This document shows positions 52,513 through 63,221 of a DNA stretch of 64,000 nt, one piece after another. The first letter of the stretch is position 1, and the number at the start of each line of letters is the position of its first letter. Under the pieces are notes generated by a model that had not been told where the DNA came from, did not search any database, and saw nothing but the letters and a program-made list of their open reading frames with translations. Origin of the DNA: Maniola hyperantus (Eukaryota > Arthropoda > Insecta > Lepidoptera > Nymphalidae); contig NC_048537.1 of NCBI RefSeq assembly GCF_902806685.2, forward strand, positions 9,012,720 to 9,076,719. Reading direction: 5' to 3'. The position numbers and the translations under genes are program-made.

Positions 52513-52661
52513 AAAAGGTCTTCACCTGTGCATTCTAAAACAGATTTTTATTTATTTCTATGCATCAGTTTTTGAATGATCGTGCAAAATGTCGAAAAAA
52601 TACGTGTGTAGTACGGAACCCTCGTTGCGCGAGCCTGACTCACACTTGGCCGGTTTTTTTG
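52513..52661 (-). repeat. Family 1 element, second part (split copy)
   Basis: AAAAGGTCTTCACCTGTGCAT to GACTCACACTTGGCCGGTTTT. It complements 50640-50830. Confidence 0.8.
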
Positions 52662-53953
52662 TACTTTTGTTATGCGATTTCTCCGCCAAATATGAACCGA
52701 TTTTGATAATTCTTTTTTAAATAATTTTAAGATTCTTTTTTTGTTTGGTAGGTTATACTTTGGAGGTGGTACAAGATCAGACTGAAGGCTTTTCACCCCA
52801 AAACTGACTACAATAATCTTGATGGCTCAACTGCCCTCGAGTCTTACAAACCAATCCTTTCAAAGGAAGTCTTTTATTTACGAAACGCCATATAAAGTGT
52901 CTTACAGATGGAACTTCGAATATGGATGTCGAATTATATACTTAATGATATTTTTTAATTAATTTCAAAACAATAACAATAAAGACTTAATATAAAATTA
53001 AGTTTTTCGATGGGATGTCACATTCCAATACATAGGTATGATTGCATTACTGTATAGCAAACGAAAAATCCAAACCAAATACAGGCAAAGTTAGTCTGTT
53101 TATTAAGAAAATTTTGTTGCAACAACTTTAAGTTATCACTCTAAAAATAAATTATAATGAATGAGGCCCATTTAATGTTGACGATCGATTCGATTTTTGC
53201 TATATTATGGGACACTAACATAACTTACTAAAAATATACTATAGAAGCAATATTTTATTTGACATATCTAAGAATTAAACTTTACTGGTATCTTGAAAAT
53301 CATGTAATGAAAGAAACATTTTCATCTTAAAATTTTGTATTTATCACACATATCTACATTTTATTTTTATAACATAAATACAAAATTTTAATAGAAGTAC
53401 CAAAAAAAGTCGCTAACCAGTATGCGCAAATGGTACGCGGGCGTTATCAGTATATCATACAAGTAATTACAATATCAATACCATAGGTTAATTATAAATG
53501 CAAAAATCAAGTGCAATGAAACTCCAGATGGTTTTTGTTATTTCAATAATTCATATTGAACCTCACAAAATGGTGGATGTGTTGAGACCCTTAAAACTTT
53601 AAAATTTCATATACGTAAGATACTCGAAAGTAACATTAGAATACATTTCCTTGGACTTGGTGGTTTGTACCAGAGATAAAACACTTTAAAAACAATTAAT
53701 AAACCAGATTTCACTAACATTAAATACTAAATTAAATTGTCTTTCCAAATTATACTTCAGTAGAATATTGGAATTACATGAGAGTTATCAACTGAACAGA
53801 AATGGCGCTCCTCACAGTGTCCCGTGTGTCAATTTGCTATCACTGGACTATATTTGGTGTTTCTCTTAACTCCCTTCTTTCTCAGGAATTCTTGTACAGG
53901 TAATATATTTCAATACATAGTGTTATAAAGAGCATTACAGAATTCAATAACAA
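52662..53953 (-). other. 3' untranslated region and flank of CK2 alpha
   Basis: AT-rich sequence with no repeat landmark, unlike the surroundings, which suits a long 3' UTR. Candidate minus-strand AATAAA signals include those at 53260-53255 and 53104-53099. Which is used cannot be decided from the sequence. Confidence 0.45.
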
Positions 53954-54042
53954 TTACTCTGCTGCATTTATTGGTCCTTGCAATGCATTAGGACTAGGAG
54001 AATTAGACGATACCATTCTGCCTTGCTCCTTCACAATCGGAT
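53954..54042 (-). CDS. CkIIalpha: CK2 alpha coding exon 6 (C-terminal tail)
   Basis: The acceptor is TTGTTTTCAG; two bases complete a Tyr codon, then PIVKEQGRMVSSNSPSPNAL QGPINAAE and stop TAA. The tail lacks the long proline-rich phospho-tail of vertebrate alpha. Confidence 0.95.
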
Positions 54043-57000
54043 CTGAAAACAAATATGCAAGTACAACATTAATAACATTTTAATTAGGAATCAGTCATGC
54101 TGGTAAAAACATAATTAAAACTTAAAGGGCTCTGATAAGTATTAGAGACAAGAAGAGGATATTAGGACTTATATTAGAACTATAGCTGAGTATTCATTAT
54201 GTTCCCAAGCAATGCACTACAGACTTCTGCCCTAAGTGTATACAAGGCAACTGTAAGAATTTGGACTGGTGGCTTGTAACACAAATTCCAACCGACTGCA
54301 AAGGATAGTATTCTAATTCTAACAACAAGCAGTCCAAATCCATTAGTATAGACATTTAGAACATACATCTGGACTGGAACAATGGCCTTCAAGCTACAGC
54401 CAGCGAGCAAGACCAGCCTGTGACAGCAAGATGAAAATGCCTAATATCAGTTATCCACATAATATACATATTATCAAAGTGCCATATTTCATTATGACTA
54501 CAATGTATTTAAAATGCAGAGAAGTCATACAAAACTATCTAATGTTAGTGAAGAAATCAGTGCGGCCCATATTCTAAAAAGTTTTGAGACCCCTGGTTTG
54601 GAAAGTAAAAGTAAGAGAATGGTGTTCTTCCGTGAAATAATATGCTTATTATAATCAATGTGTTGATGACTGTGAAATACCACCGTTATGTCGAGTTTTG
54701 CTCTTTTACTTGATGTCAACAAGGTTAGAGTCAAAGCAATGCGACACTTGGACTGTGTACCAGTTTACTTTGTGTGACATAATAATATGAAACCTATATA
54801 ATAAAAGAAAAAGCTGGCTGACTGACTGGCTGATATATCAAGGCACAGCTCAAACTACTGGACGGATTGGGCTTAACTTTGGCATACAGCTAGCTTTGCT
54901 ATTATGATGTAGACATCCGCTAAGAAAGGATTTTCGAAAATGCAATCCCTTAAGGGGTAAAACAGGGGTTTGAAATTTGTGTAATCCACGCGGACAAAGT
55001 CGCGGGCATATGCTAGTTATAAATAAGAAAATATGTCTGCCTGTCTGTTAACTTTTAACAGCCAATCCACTTCCCTGATATGACAAAATTTGGAGAGATG
55101 CCCCAGAGAAGAGACATCTAAGGCTGCTTTCATTCCAGTAAATCAAATAGTTCTCATGGGATTATTACTAAACGCAAATTCAAACAGACAAAGTCAGACT
55201 ACATTAACTCTTATAATCCATACTAATATTATAAATGCAAAAGTGTCTCTCTGTCTGCTTTTCACGGCCCATCCATTTAAGCAATTTTGATGAAAGGTAC
55301 TGAGATAGCTTGCATCTTGGGGAAGAACATTGTTAAGAGTTCCCACAGGATTTTAATAAAACTAAATCCACCCGGTCACAGACAAAATCGCGAGTGTCAC
55401 CTAGTAATATATGAAAACTAAGATTTGTGTTTGAGCATTTTGTTACCTATGTGTTCATGCATCATTCATCTAATTCAGTTGAAACTTTGTATAGGTTTTG
55501 TTGGCACTTACATAAAGAACATAGTATCATCTACATACAATAAATTGGCATAATATGTACAACAACTTGTTTAGTCTAGATATATAAAAAATGCTGTGTA
55601 CACATTTTATAGATACATTTATCAGCCTGTGTTTGTTTATAAGTGTCGTAGTTTGTGTTAAATCAATGTATTGTGTGTGTTCCTAATAAATAAAATAAAT
55701 AAATAAGTAAAATGATTTATCGCTAAATGTGTAGCTGATCGCAAATCTCGAGAACATCTGAACCGATTTCACTAATTCTTTTTTATATAATATTCCTTGA
55801 AGTACGAGGATGGTTCTTACGGAGATAAAAATTTAAAAAATTGCCTGAAAAAGAGTCAACTGTTAGGCGGTACGAAGTTCGCCAGGTAAGCTAGTAAGTT
55901 AATATAATAAATAAGCTTGAAAAAAACGCTAGACTTACAGAAGTAAGGGTGTTCCATTGCTTCGCGAGCAGTGTACCGCTCGTAGTGGTCATAGCGCAGA
56001 AGGCGGTCGAGGAAGTCTAATGCTTCTGGAGATACCAAATGCTGATTTTCTGAATGTACAAATCGTTCCCATCGTTTACGTGAATGTCTGAAAATTATAA
56101 TTAAATGCCATTTATCATTCAGTTGAGAATTGATTGACCAATTGATGTCATATTACAATCAAAATAATTGAAAGTTGAAAAAGAATCTTTAAACATTTAT
56201 TTTCACAAACAAGAAAACACATGTTTGATAACAGCAGTCTATTATCAATGTGAAAGTGTCTGTCTATAGCTTTTTAAATTAAATGATTTAATCAATCAAG
56301 AAAATTTTGCACAGTACAAAAGTTCTTTAAATCTAGCTTTTCGTAGCATATCCGTTTAACCGATTTTGACAAAATTTTGTATGAAAATTGGATTTCAGGG
56401 ACGGACAAAGGCTACCTTTGTCTCAGAAAAACAAAGAGCTCCCTGCAGGATTTTCAAAAACCTAAATCCATCCAGAAGTTGCAGGCATCATCTAGCTAAA
56501 AGTATTTGGAATTCGGAAGACTATGACGATAACAAGTTAGATATTGAGATTCACAATACTGAAAAAGGTACATAAATAAATTACCTGCCAAGAATATCAT
56601 TAAACCGGGGATCCAATTCTATATGATATTTATCCAAATATTCAAATAGCTCTTCAGTACCCAGCACTTTGGCAATACGTACAAGCTGATCATAATTATC
56701 ATGACCATGGAAGAATGGTTCCTTACGGAAGATCATGGATGCTAACATACACCCTAGTGACCACATATCTAGTGAATAGTCATACATTTGATAGTCAACC
56801 AAAAGCTCAGGACCCTAGAAAAGTATTATTGCAAAGATTAAATTATTTTATAACTAAAAACCACAATTTTATTCAAATCTTATTTTATAATACTAACATA
56901 CCTTAAAGTACCTAGAAGCAACGCGAACGTTGTACTCTTGGCCTGGATGATAGAACTCTGCTAATCCCCAGTCAATGAGACGTAACTTTCTATTATCATG

Positions 57001-57845
57001 ATCAATCATTACATTATGAGGCTTTACATCTCTGTGCATGATACCCATACTGTGGCAGTAATCTAAAGCCTTCAAAAGTTCATACAAATAATACCTGGAA
57101 TATGTTTACAATCTTGGTAAAAATTCATTGGAATTCTGTTAGTTTTGATGTAAAATGATGATAAAACTAAGAAATATTAATATGCAAAATAATATTACGA
57201 AAGATTTCATATATATGATATTACGCATTTTAATTTAATACATAAGCTACGAGAGCTAAAAAGTACATCAAAAAATAATCATCAAAATGATAAGTTTACT
57301 GTACCTTATATCATAATCTGACAATGTTTGATATAGTTGCTTAAAATCAGTGTTATTCACATGTTCAAATATTAAAGCGGGTGTACGAGAGACAGGGTCT
57401 TTCACAACAGCTTGTAAAGTTATTATATTTGTGCCTCCTCTTAAGTTCTCTAATATTTTTATTTCCCTTTTAATCTTCTTCTTTTTTACAGGCTGCAAAA
57501 AATATTTGTTACAGTAAACCATTTTGTAAAATACAACCAATGATCACAAGATCTTCCAGAAACTTTGTATTGGAGTATACAAAACCACATAGTCTATACT
57601 AATTAGGCTGAATCAATATACAATAAGGCCTCACTTACCTTCAATATTTTAACTACACATTTCTCGTTATTTGTGATATTTATTGCCTCAAATACTTCAC
57701 TGTATTTTCCGCGCCCAAGCTTGCGTACTAACTGATAGTCCTCCTGGTTGCCCCAGTCCACCACATAGCTTTCATAGTCCCAGTATTCTCTCGGTTTCTG
57801 TGAGTTAACGTCGGCATATACCCGAGCTCTACTAGGTACTGCCAT
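53954..57845 (-). CDS. CkIIalpha: Casein kinase II alpha (catalytic subunit), complete, 6 coding exons
   Basis: CK2 alpha is a constitutively active Ser/Thr kinase that, with two beta subunits, phosphorylates acidic sites on many nuclear and cytosolic proteins. Coding exons on the minus strand are 57845-57639, 57492-57305, 57094-56902, 56814-56585, 56087-55939 and 54042-53954. All phases join and give 351 aa, within the family range. Visible features are the CK2-specific N-terminus (ARVYADVNSQKPREYWDYES), the glycine loop GRGKYSEVFEA (residues ~45-55), catalytic Lys66 in VVKILK, the basic cluster KKKKIKR, HRDVKPHN (152-159), DWG at 173-175 (CK2 has DWG in place of DFG) and GPELLVDYQMYDYSLDMWSL. 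The C-terminal tail is short. Introns are GT-AG and intron 5 holds several repeats. Confidence 0.97.
54803..55013 (+). repeat. Family 2 element in CK2 alpha intron 5
   Basis: AAAAGCTGGCTGACTGACTGG to GGGCATATGCTAGT; nearly complete. Confidence 0.85.
55205..55408 (-). repeat. Family 3 element in CK2 alpha intron 5
   Basis: CTCTTATAATCCATACTAATA to CACAGACAAAATCGCGAGTGT in reverse orientation; moderately diverged. Confidence 0.75.
55939..56087 (-). CDS. CkIIalpha: CK2 alpha coding exon 5
   Basis: The acceptor is ATAATTTTCAG; it encodes HSRKRWERFVHSENQHLVSP EALDFLDRLLRYDHYERYTA REAMEHPYF and ends TTC T|GTAAGT. This is the alpha-helical end of the C-lobe. Confidence 0.96.
56235..56500 (-). repeat. 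Family 3 element, degenerate, in CK2 alpha intron 4
   Basis: CAGAAAAACAAAGAGCTCCCT and AACCTAAATCCATCCAGAAG are recognisable; the ends are eroded. Confidence 0.55.
56585..56814 (-). CDS. CkIIalpha: CK2 alpha coding exon 4
   Basis: The acceptor is CTTTTCTAG; it encodes GPELLVDYQMYDYSLDMWSL GCMLASMIFRKEPFFHGHDN and on to FNDILG, ending AG|GTAATT. It includes the activation-segment end and the kinase subdomain VIb-IX linker. Confidence 0.97.
56902..57094 (-). CDS. CkIIalpha: CK2 alpha coding exon 3 (catalytic loop)
   Basis: The acceptor is ATATTCCAG; it encodes YYLYELLKALDYCHSMGIMH then RDVKPHNVMIDHDNRKLRLI and DWGLAEFYHPGQEYNVRVAS, ending AAG|GTATGT. It holds the catalytic Asp and the DWG metal-binding motif. 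Confidence 0.97.
57305..57492 (-). CDS. CkIIalpha: CK2 alpha coding exon 2
   Basis: The acceptor is TTTTTTGCAG; it encodes PVKKKKIKREIKILENLRGG TNIITLQAVVKDPVSRTPAL IFEHVNNTDFKQLYQTLSDY DI and ends AAG|GTACAG with a split Arg codon. It contains the basic substrate-binding helix. Confidence 0.97.
57639..57845 (-). CDS. CkIIalpha: CK2 alpha coding exon 1 (start)
   Basis: It begins MAVPSRARVYADVNSQKPRE and ends VVKILK at AAG|GTAAGT (69 codons). The start is fixed by homology. An in-frame extension upstream of the ATG has no family similarity and is taken as 5' UTR. Confidence 0.96.
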
Positions 57846-58721
57846 CGTATTATAACTTTGCCAACCTAAGGTCTTGTCGACGAGGCTCTTACCGGAAATC
57901 GCATATGTCTTGAGTAATGATACTGTGAATGAAAATATTTTCGACGTCACTTTGAGATATTCACTATTTATTACACTTGACTATTGTAATTTTAATTGTT
58001 CAACTTGTCACTTGGAATCATTACTAGCGATTACGAACGATTACGAGTCACTTGTATTGATGTATAACCTAAAAAACGACATCCAACTGAATCACATAAT
58101 TAAGATCAAATTAAGAGCCTTTTGGGTGCATTTGGAAGATTTTCTGATACTCTGGAGATATCAATTACGTCAGCTTTCTGATAGAGATTAGATACAAGAA
58201 AAGCCAAAACGATGACATGAAATAAAATTTGAAAGTCTTCAGGGAGAAAAACGCACGCCATTACTAGTCAAATGATCAAATGAATCAGGCACATTCCCAT
58301 ACCTAACACATTCCTGTAGATTATCTTATTTTAAACAATAAATAGTTTAAGCATACATAAACTTCTTGAAAATTAACAAATAATTGGAAGTCTACTAAAC
58401 AAATTACACTTTTATCACATAACCGGCACAAATTCAGCGAAATTCAAGATGGACGCCTATCCGATCGTCCACCATTGCCGTTTGCCATGCATTTGCCAGT
58501 TGCCACTCTTGCCTTGATCTCCTCTCTCCCTCTTACCCCTATTTTTATCGTAAACAGAGAGATTCTGAGTTGCCAGCTCATAAGTTTAATCACCAACTCT
58601 GCTATAAAGTCTTGTTCAAAAATGGTTTACATTATTGTTTGCAATGAAAAAGGTGTCTTTTGTGGAATTAAGTGCTCCCAATATTATCAGATCTGTTGGT
58701 TTAATCTTAAATATATAAAAG
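57846..58721. other. 5' flank of CK2 alpha, no other gene seen
   Basis: The promoter region is not identifiable by motif. The 105-codon plus frame at 57874-58191 is antisense to the 5' UTR and AT-rich with no domain. Sequence at 58440-58560 is GC-neutral and unrecognised. Confidence 0.45.
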
Positions 58722-58929
58722 GAAAAGGTGACTGACTGACCGACTGATTGATCTATCAACGCACAGCTCAAACTACTGGACGGATCGGCCTGAAATTTGG
58801 CATACAGATAGCTATTATGACGTAGGCATCCGCTAAGAAAGGATTTTTGAAAATTCAAGCCCTAAAGGGGTAAAATAGGGGTTTGAAATTTGTGTAGTCT
58901 ACGCAGACGAAGTCGCGAGCATAAACTAG
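58722..58929 (+). repeat. Dispersed element family 2, intact
   Basis: AAAGGAAAAGGTGACTGACTG to GCGAGCATAAACTAGT. It is one of the least diverged copies. Confidence 0.85.
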
Positions 58930-59643
58930 TAAATAATAAATAAATGAGTTTTATTTCAGGCAATAAAATTATAACCCATGACAATATAACTATGGAACTA
59001 GTTACCTACAAATAAATTAATTTTTTTAAACAAAAGTAAAAGTTAAAAATAAATTAATGTTCAATTTGAATGAAAATAAAAATAGGCACATGTAAAAACG
59101 GAGCTTACAATTTTTGGACATCCTAAATCAGAAACTTTGTTCGCTACAAGTTGAACCATATTTAAACTTTTGTATTTAAGCTTCCGACAAAACAGAAGTC
59201 AGTAGTCTCAGTACCTAGTTACTGTTGACAGGAGTAGGCTTACTTATAGTGGCGGGTAGTGAAAATCGGAACTAATGTTGCCGAACTAAAGTGTCCCCTT
59301 TGTTGTTGTTTGAATAGCAAGCTTAGATGAATGATTACCATCTCTATGATAGCAAGCCTTTGTTTTACAACCAACGCCCCCCACTGTCAATGTCATTCAA
59401 GTGCCAAAAGAGCCTACTCGTACTGTATCTACATTTGCTACTAACCTAATGATTTATTTAGTGCAAATCGAAAAATACATTTTTTATAAAATATAATCAT
59501 GTTGGCAGTGTCCGTGCACATTAGTTACCGCCAATCGCCATACATTCTCATCCATATTCCATAGTCTGCTACGCGATAGCGGAGTGAGCTTACTTCTACT
59601 CCCAGGGAGTAAATGAATATGATGAAGCTCATGTCTCGGGAAT
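58930..59643. other. No gene seen
   Basis: AT-rich; no domain in any frame and no repeat landmark other than short tracts. Confidence 0.45.
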
Positions 59644-60252
59644 AGGCTACTTGACTCATATCTAATTTCGTCCAATAAATGATTATTTATTATAGTATTT
59701 TGCTTAAGACAACGAAATATATCAATAACAATTATTAAAAACGCAGGATGGATATATAAATCCAATTTTAAAAAATACAATTTTTATTTTTATTTGAAAC
59801 GCAGAAAACGCTGTCAGCCATGATGTGACGTCATTAAATATGTAAACAAAGAAATGTCATCCCTATGTCACGCGGGGACTAACGTAGTATCCATATACAT
59901 AAAATTTAAAGACCGTAAAAGTTTGTCAGGACTTTAAATTATCTACTTTTTTTACATTCTCGGATGATACAATAACGATAATTACTATATTTTTCATGTA
60001 AACTAGTATAGAAGTCATGTTTATTAAACTTTGGGAGGTTGTGCTGTTGTTTACAAATGCATGACGTCAGAGCACAGATAATCTATCGGCCAAACATGGC
60101 CGACAGTGTTTTCACCTGTCTAAGAAAAATATATTTTTAAATTAAAGTTTTACGGTTTTTAGGGCGCAAAAAAATATAGTGTTAATTTTTTTGATCTAAT
60201 AGGACGAATATTAACCATTTAAGACCTACTTAAAAAAAGGGTCAACTAGCCT
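59644..60252. mobile_element. ~609-bp TIR element (AGGCTACTTGAC ends)
   Basis: The left end AGGCTACTTGAC (59644-59655) and right end GTCAACTAGCCT (60241-60252) are inverted repeats with one mismatch. The sub-terminal TAAGACCTACTTAAAAAAAGG at the right matches the foldback at 35278-35349. The interior has no long coding frame, so it is nonautonomous. Confidence 0.6.
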
Positions 60253-60299
60253 ATTGAGGTTTATTCCATTACCCACTCGTGGAGAAAGAGACCTATTGC

Positions 60300-60455
60300 G
60301 GTGCCTGTCCACTGAAGCGGAGTGGAGTGGAGATGTGTATAGTTGACCAATCAGTTTTATCAGGTGACGGAATAAAAATATCACGTTATTAACCGACAAT
60401 CTGATTGGTCTACTCAACATATCTCAACTCCGCTCCGCTTCTGTGGACAGGCACC
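60300..60455. mobile_element. Foldback MITE (~156 bp)
   Basis: GGTGCCTGTCCAC at the left and GTGGACAGGCACC at the right are perfect inverted ends. Similarity continues inward (AAGCGGAGTGGAG with CTCCGCTCCGCTT, and TTGACCAATCAG with CTGATTGGTC). It is noncoding. Confidence 0.85.
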
Positions 60456-61562
60456 CTTAGGCACTTGTCCTATCGTTGACGGGAAGACGACTAGCTGTCG
60501 ACTATTTTCTCACTCAGGAATCGTACGATTGACGTAAGTATAATTCATTGTTAATAAAAAAAGATGCCTATTTACGTTGCATACGCGGGACAAGTGTGTA
60601 CATCAATTCTCTGATCTCTCACGTTGCATCGTATCAGTTGCGTACGTGGGACCAGTTTGTACCTATAGTTGATCCGTGATCGATCGCTGACTGTTGGAGA
60701 GAATTCTCTCTCCACTTGTTTGTCACAGTGACAAGATCTCGGTCAGTGACGGTCTCATTGGCAGTAAAAAAAAACCACTCACGCACTTTGCGCAGGAATT
60801 CGATGTAGGTACCTACCATTCATCCAATTCCAAGGCACCTAGTTACGTATTATCTCACCCACTTCCAATTTGAGAACCAACTTAATTGAATTACAAGCAT
60901 TGCTTAGCTGAAGCACCAGTCCCTACCTACCCATTTTACAGTGAAATTGTAAAATAGAAATAAGAAAAATTATTGTAGGTAGTTAGAGGTAATGATAAAG
61001 TAATTTCGATTTTTTTTTTAAATCATTCAATCATTATATTATTAGGTCCTTACATATGAAATTGGCGTTTTGTAAGGGAATTTTTGGTAAATATTTGGTA
61101 GGTATATCACATAATTTTTGTTTTGTCCTTAAATAAAAATCAACGGCTGCAAAAATTTGAATTGAAAACTACTACCACAGCTATAATCACTCCGGTATTA
61201 ATGTACTTACCCAGAAAAATACTATACATCTGACATCTTTTAATACAAAGGAGCATATTTCTTAGTTTTATTTAAAAATGTTAAACGAATGAGCTAAGAA
61301 TTACCATAATAAAACATTATATATAAAATAGGTGCTTCGCTATTATTACTTCGGTAGGTACTAATTCACACAGTTACATAACATGACTCGTAAAACACTT
61401 TCGTGATTTCAGATATGAGATCGTAAAATACGAAATTCTATACTGATTCTAAAATAAAATAAAAATACCACCATGGTACCGTAAGTTTCAACTCAACCGA
61501 ATGACTGATGCGTGAATGATGAACAGACAAACATTAAATTAATTTTAATTTAATAATTTTAA
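60456..61562. other. No gene seen
   Basis: Mostly AT-rich. There is a loosely repeated TTGC(A/G)TACG...GGGAC(C/A)AGT pair at ~60577-60600 and ~60638-60660. No domain-bearing frame. Confidence 0.4.
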
Positions 61563-61745
61563 TTGGGTTGCTGGGGTGAGGAAGCGAAGGGTTTCGTGTG
61601 TGACATCGGCCGTCGTCTAAGGGAAAGAGGTTACGATCCGCACTCTGGGGTCTACCCTGGGGTCCAAAGGTTGTCCATCGCGATTCAGCGTGGCAATAGT
61701 GCCAGCTTAATGAGCACCTTTGGCCCAGGGGCAACCAGGGGCGGA
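61563..61745 (+). mobile_element. LINE C-terminal fragment, same family as 8104-8810
   Basis: The plus frame reads GCWGEEAKGFVCDIGRRLRE RGYDP then LSIAIQRGNSASLMSTFGP. This aligns with SWGENARSFFKDL, then YLGQHISLAIQRGNAASVLG, of the 8.1-8.8 kb element. Only the last ~60 residues remain. Confidence 0.7.
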
Positions 61746-62805
61746 CTTTTTGACAACGTTTAATTTTATTCTCTAGTTTTTCTCTAAACTAAATTTAGAG
61801 TATCTGCATCCTTTTCTTTTTACTAATGCTAAAAAAGGAACAGAACATGACTTTCACATTTAAAGATTCTAAATTTTAGTGCACAAGAGAAATTTAAACA
61901 GTAGGTTCGCGACCGCGCGCTAAAATCACGGGTTATACCATCTAAAAATTAAATTTAGAACTGTCAAACTGTGTCTGTCCTTTTCATATTACATTAGTAA
62001 GAAGAGCATGCGAATACTCCAAAATTAGGTTGTGCTCAGAATCAGTGCCAGTTTATTTAAGTTTGTATGTTTAATTTTAATATTTTTAAGTACTTTTAAT
62101 TTAGATCTAAGTTTATTTAATAGAATTGTATGTTATTATTATTTTAAGGTACATTAAATGAATAAATAAAGAAACAATAATAATATAACTAATCATAATT
62201 TTAATTTTAATTAATTTATTCTATTTATTTACCAACAAAAATACTTGAAGAGTGACAAGTTTAAATGCTCCGTCCAGTGTAAAAATTATTGGATGAATAA
62301 TGGTAAAAATTAGTCTGAGGAAAATACTGTAATTTTTGAAAACTGACCTGGCAACACTGCTTCATACGTATTTGTATAAACCGCTCAGCAATATTTGTAT
62401 TAAACGTTTTTTTTATGTGAAAACAAGTAAATAACTAATGAGAAATACAATGACGCCACGAATTCTCAAAGTTTGTTTTGCAACTAAAGTTGCATTTCTT
62501 GTATGTATTCTTGAAAAAAACCGGTTACACGATAAGGGACAAAAAATAGGTTAGCTGTGTCTCTGTTTATCACATTAGTAACCTCTATCTGTGCTCTCTT
62601 TTTAGTGTGAATGAGAAAGCAAACGTTCCAGTATCTACCTTTATTACTCTATCTACGGATGAATAATTAATTCACCACAGAGTACCTACTATGTACATAG
62701 GATATTCACAGAGCACAGTGTTGCTAAGTTTGGAAGAATTTCATTTCCGTATTTTTCATGTGATTCTGCTCTACAAGCCACGCACTCTACTCTTTTTGTC
62801 GAGTC
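61746..62805. other. No gene seen
   Basis: AT-rich; AATAAATAAAG tail-like sequence at ~62160-62175 may be the poly-A end of an old retroelement. The rest is unrecognised. Confidence 0.4.
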
Positions 62806-63067
62806 TTAAGTGGGAGGTCCCGGGTTCATTTCTAAATCTTTGGTGAGGTCTGGTGGGAGGCTTCGGTCGTGACTAATTACCACCCTACCGGCAAAGTCGT
62901 GCCGCCAAGCGATTAAACGTTCCGGTACGATGTAGAAACCAAAGTACTAGTACAAGTACAAGTATAGGTTTAATAAAAACTGCCATACCCCTTCCAGATT
63001 AACCCACTTAGACTGCATCATCAATTCATCACATACCACCATAATGAGGTTGCAGTCAAGGGCTAAA
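62806..63067 (+). repeat. tRNA-derived SINE (family A), head damaged
   Basis: GTGGGAGGTCCCGGGTTCATT (B box remnant), GGTGGGAGGCTTCGGTCG and AGGTTGCAGTCAAGGGCTAA are present; the A box is lost. Confidence 0.85.
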
Positions 63068-63118
63068 AAAACGGTCAAGTTCTAGTCAAGACTCGCGCAC
63101 CGAGGGTTCCGCTCTACA
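63068..63118 (+). repeat. Family 1 element head fragment
   Basis: ACGGTCAAGTTCTAGTC ... CGCGCACCGAGGGTTCCGC; only the first ~50 bases remain, joined directly to the SINE. Confidence 0.6.
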
Positions 63119-63140
63119 GAAGAAGGAAAACTGAAAGAAT

Positions 63141-63221
63141 CACTTTTGCTAACGAACCGCAAAACCGCTTCGTTAGCAAAAGTGAAGTTTAGTTCACGCG
63201 ACCTCGTTCGCGTGAACTAAA
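63141..63221. repeat. Two adjacent perfect palindromes
   Basis: 63141-63156 (CACTTTTGCTAACGAA) pairs exactly with 63169-63184. 63188-63201 (TTTAGTTCACGCGA) pairs exactly with 63208-63221. Loops are 12 and 6 nt. Confidence 0.9.

Larger units (their letters stand above)
54043..55938. other. CK2 alpha intron 5 with repeats
   Basis: The ~1.9-kb intron contains the family 2 copy at 54803-55013 and the family 3 copy at 55205-55408. The other frames (54180-54410, 54525-54734) lack domains. Confidence 0.8.

Noticed and set aside
57874..58191. 105-codon plus frame upstream of CK2 alpha
   Set aside because: Antisense to the CK2 alpha 5' UTR and flank, AT-rich and without motifs.
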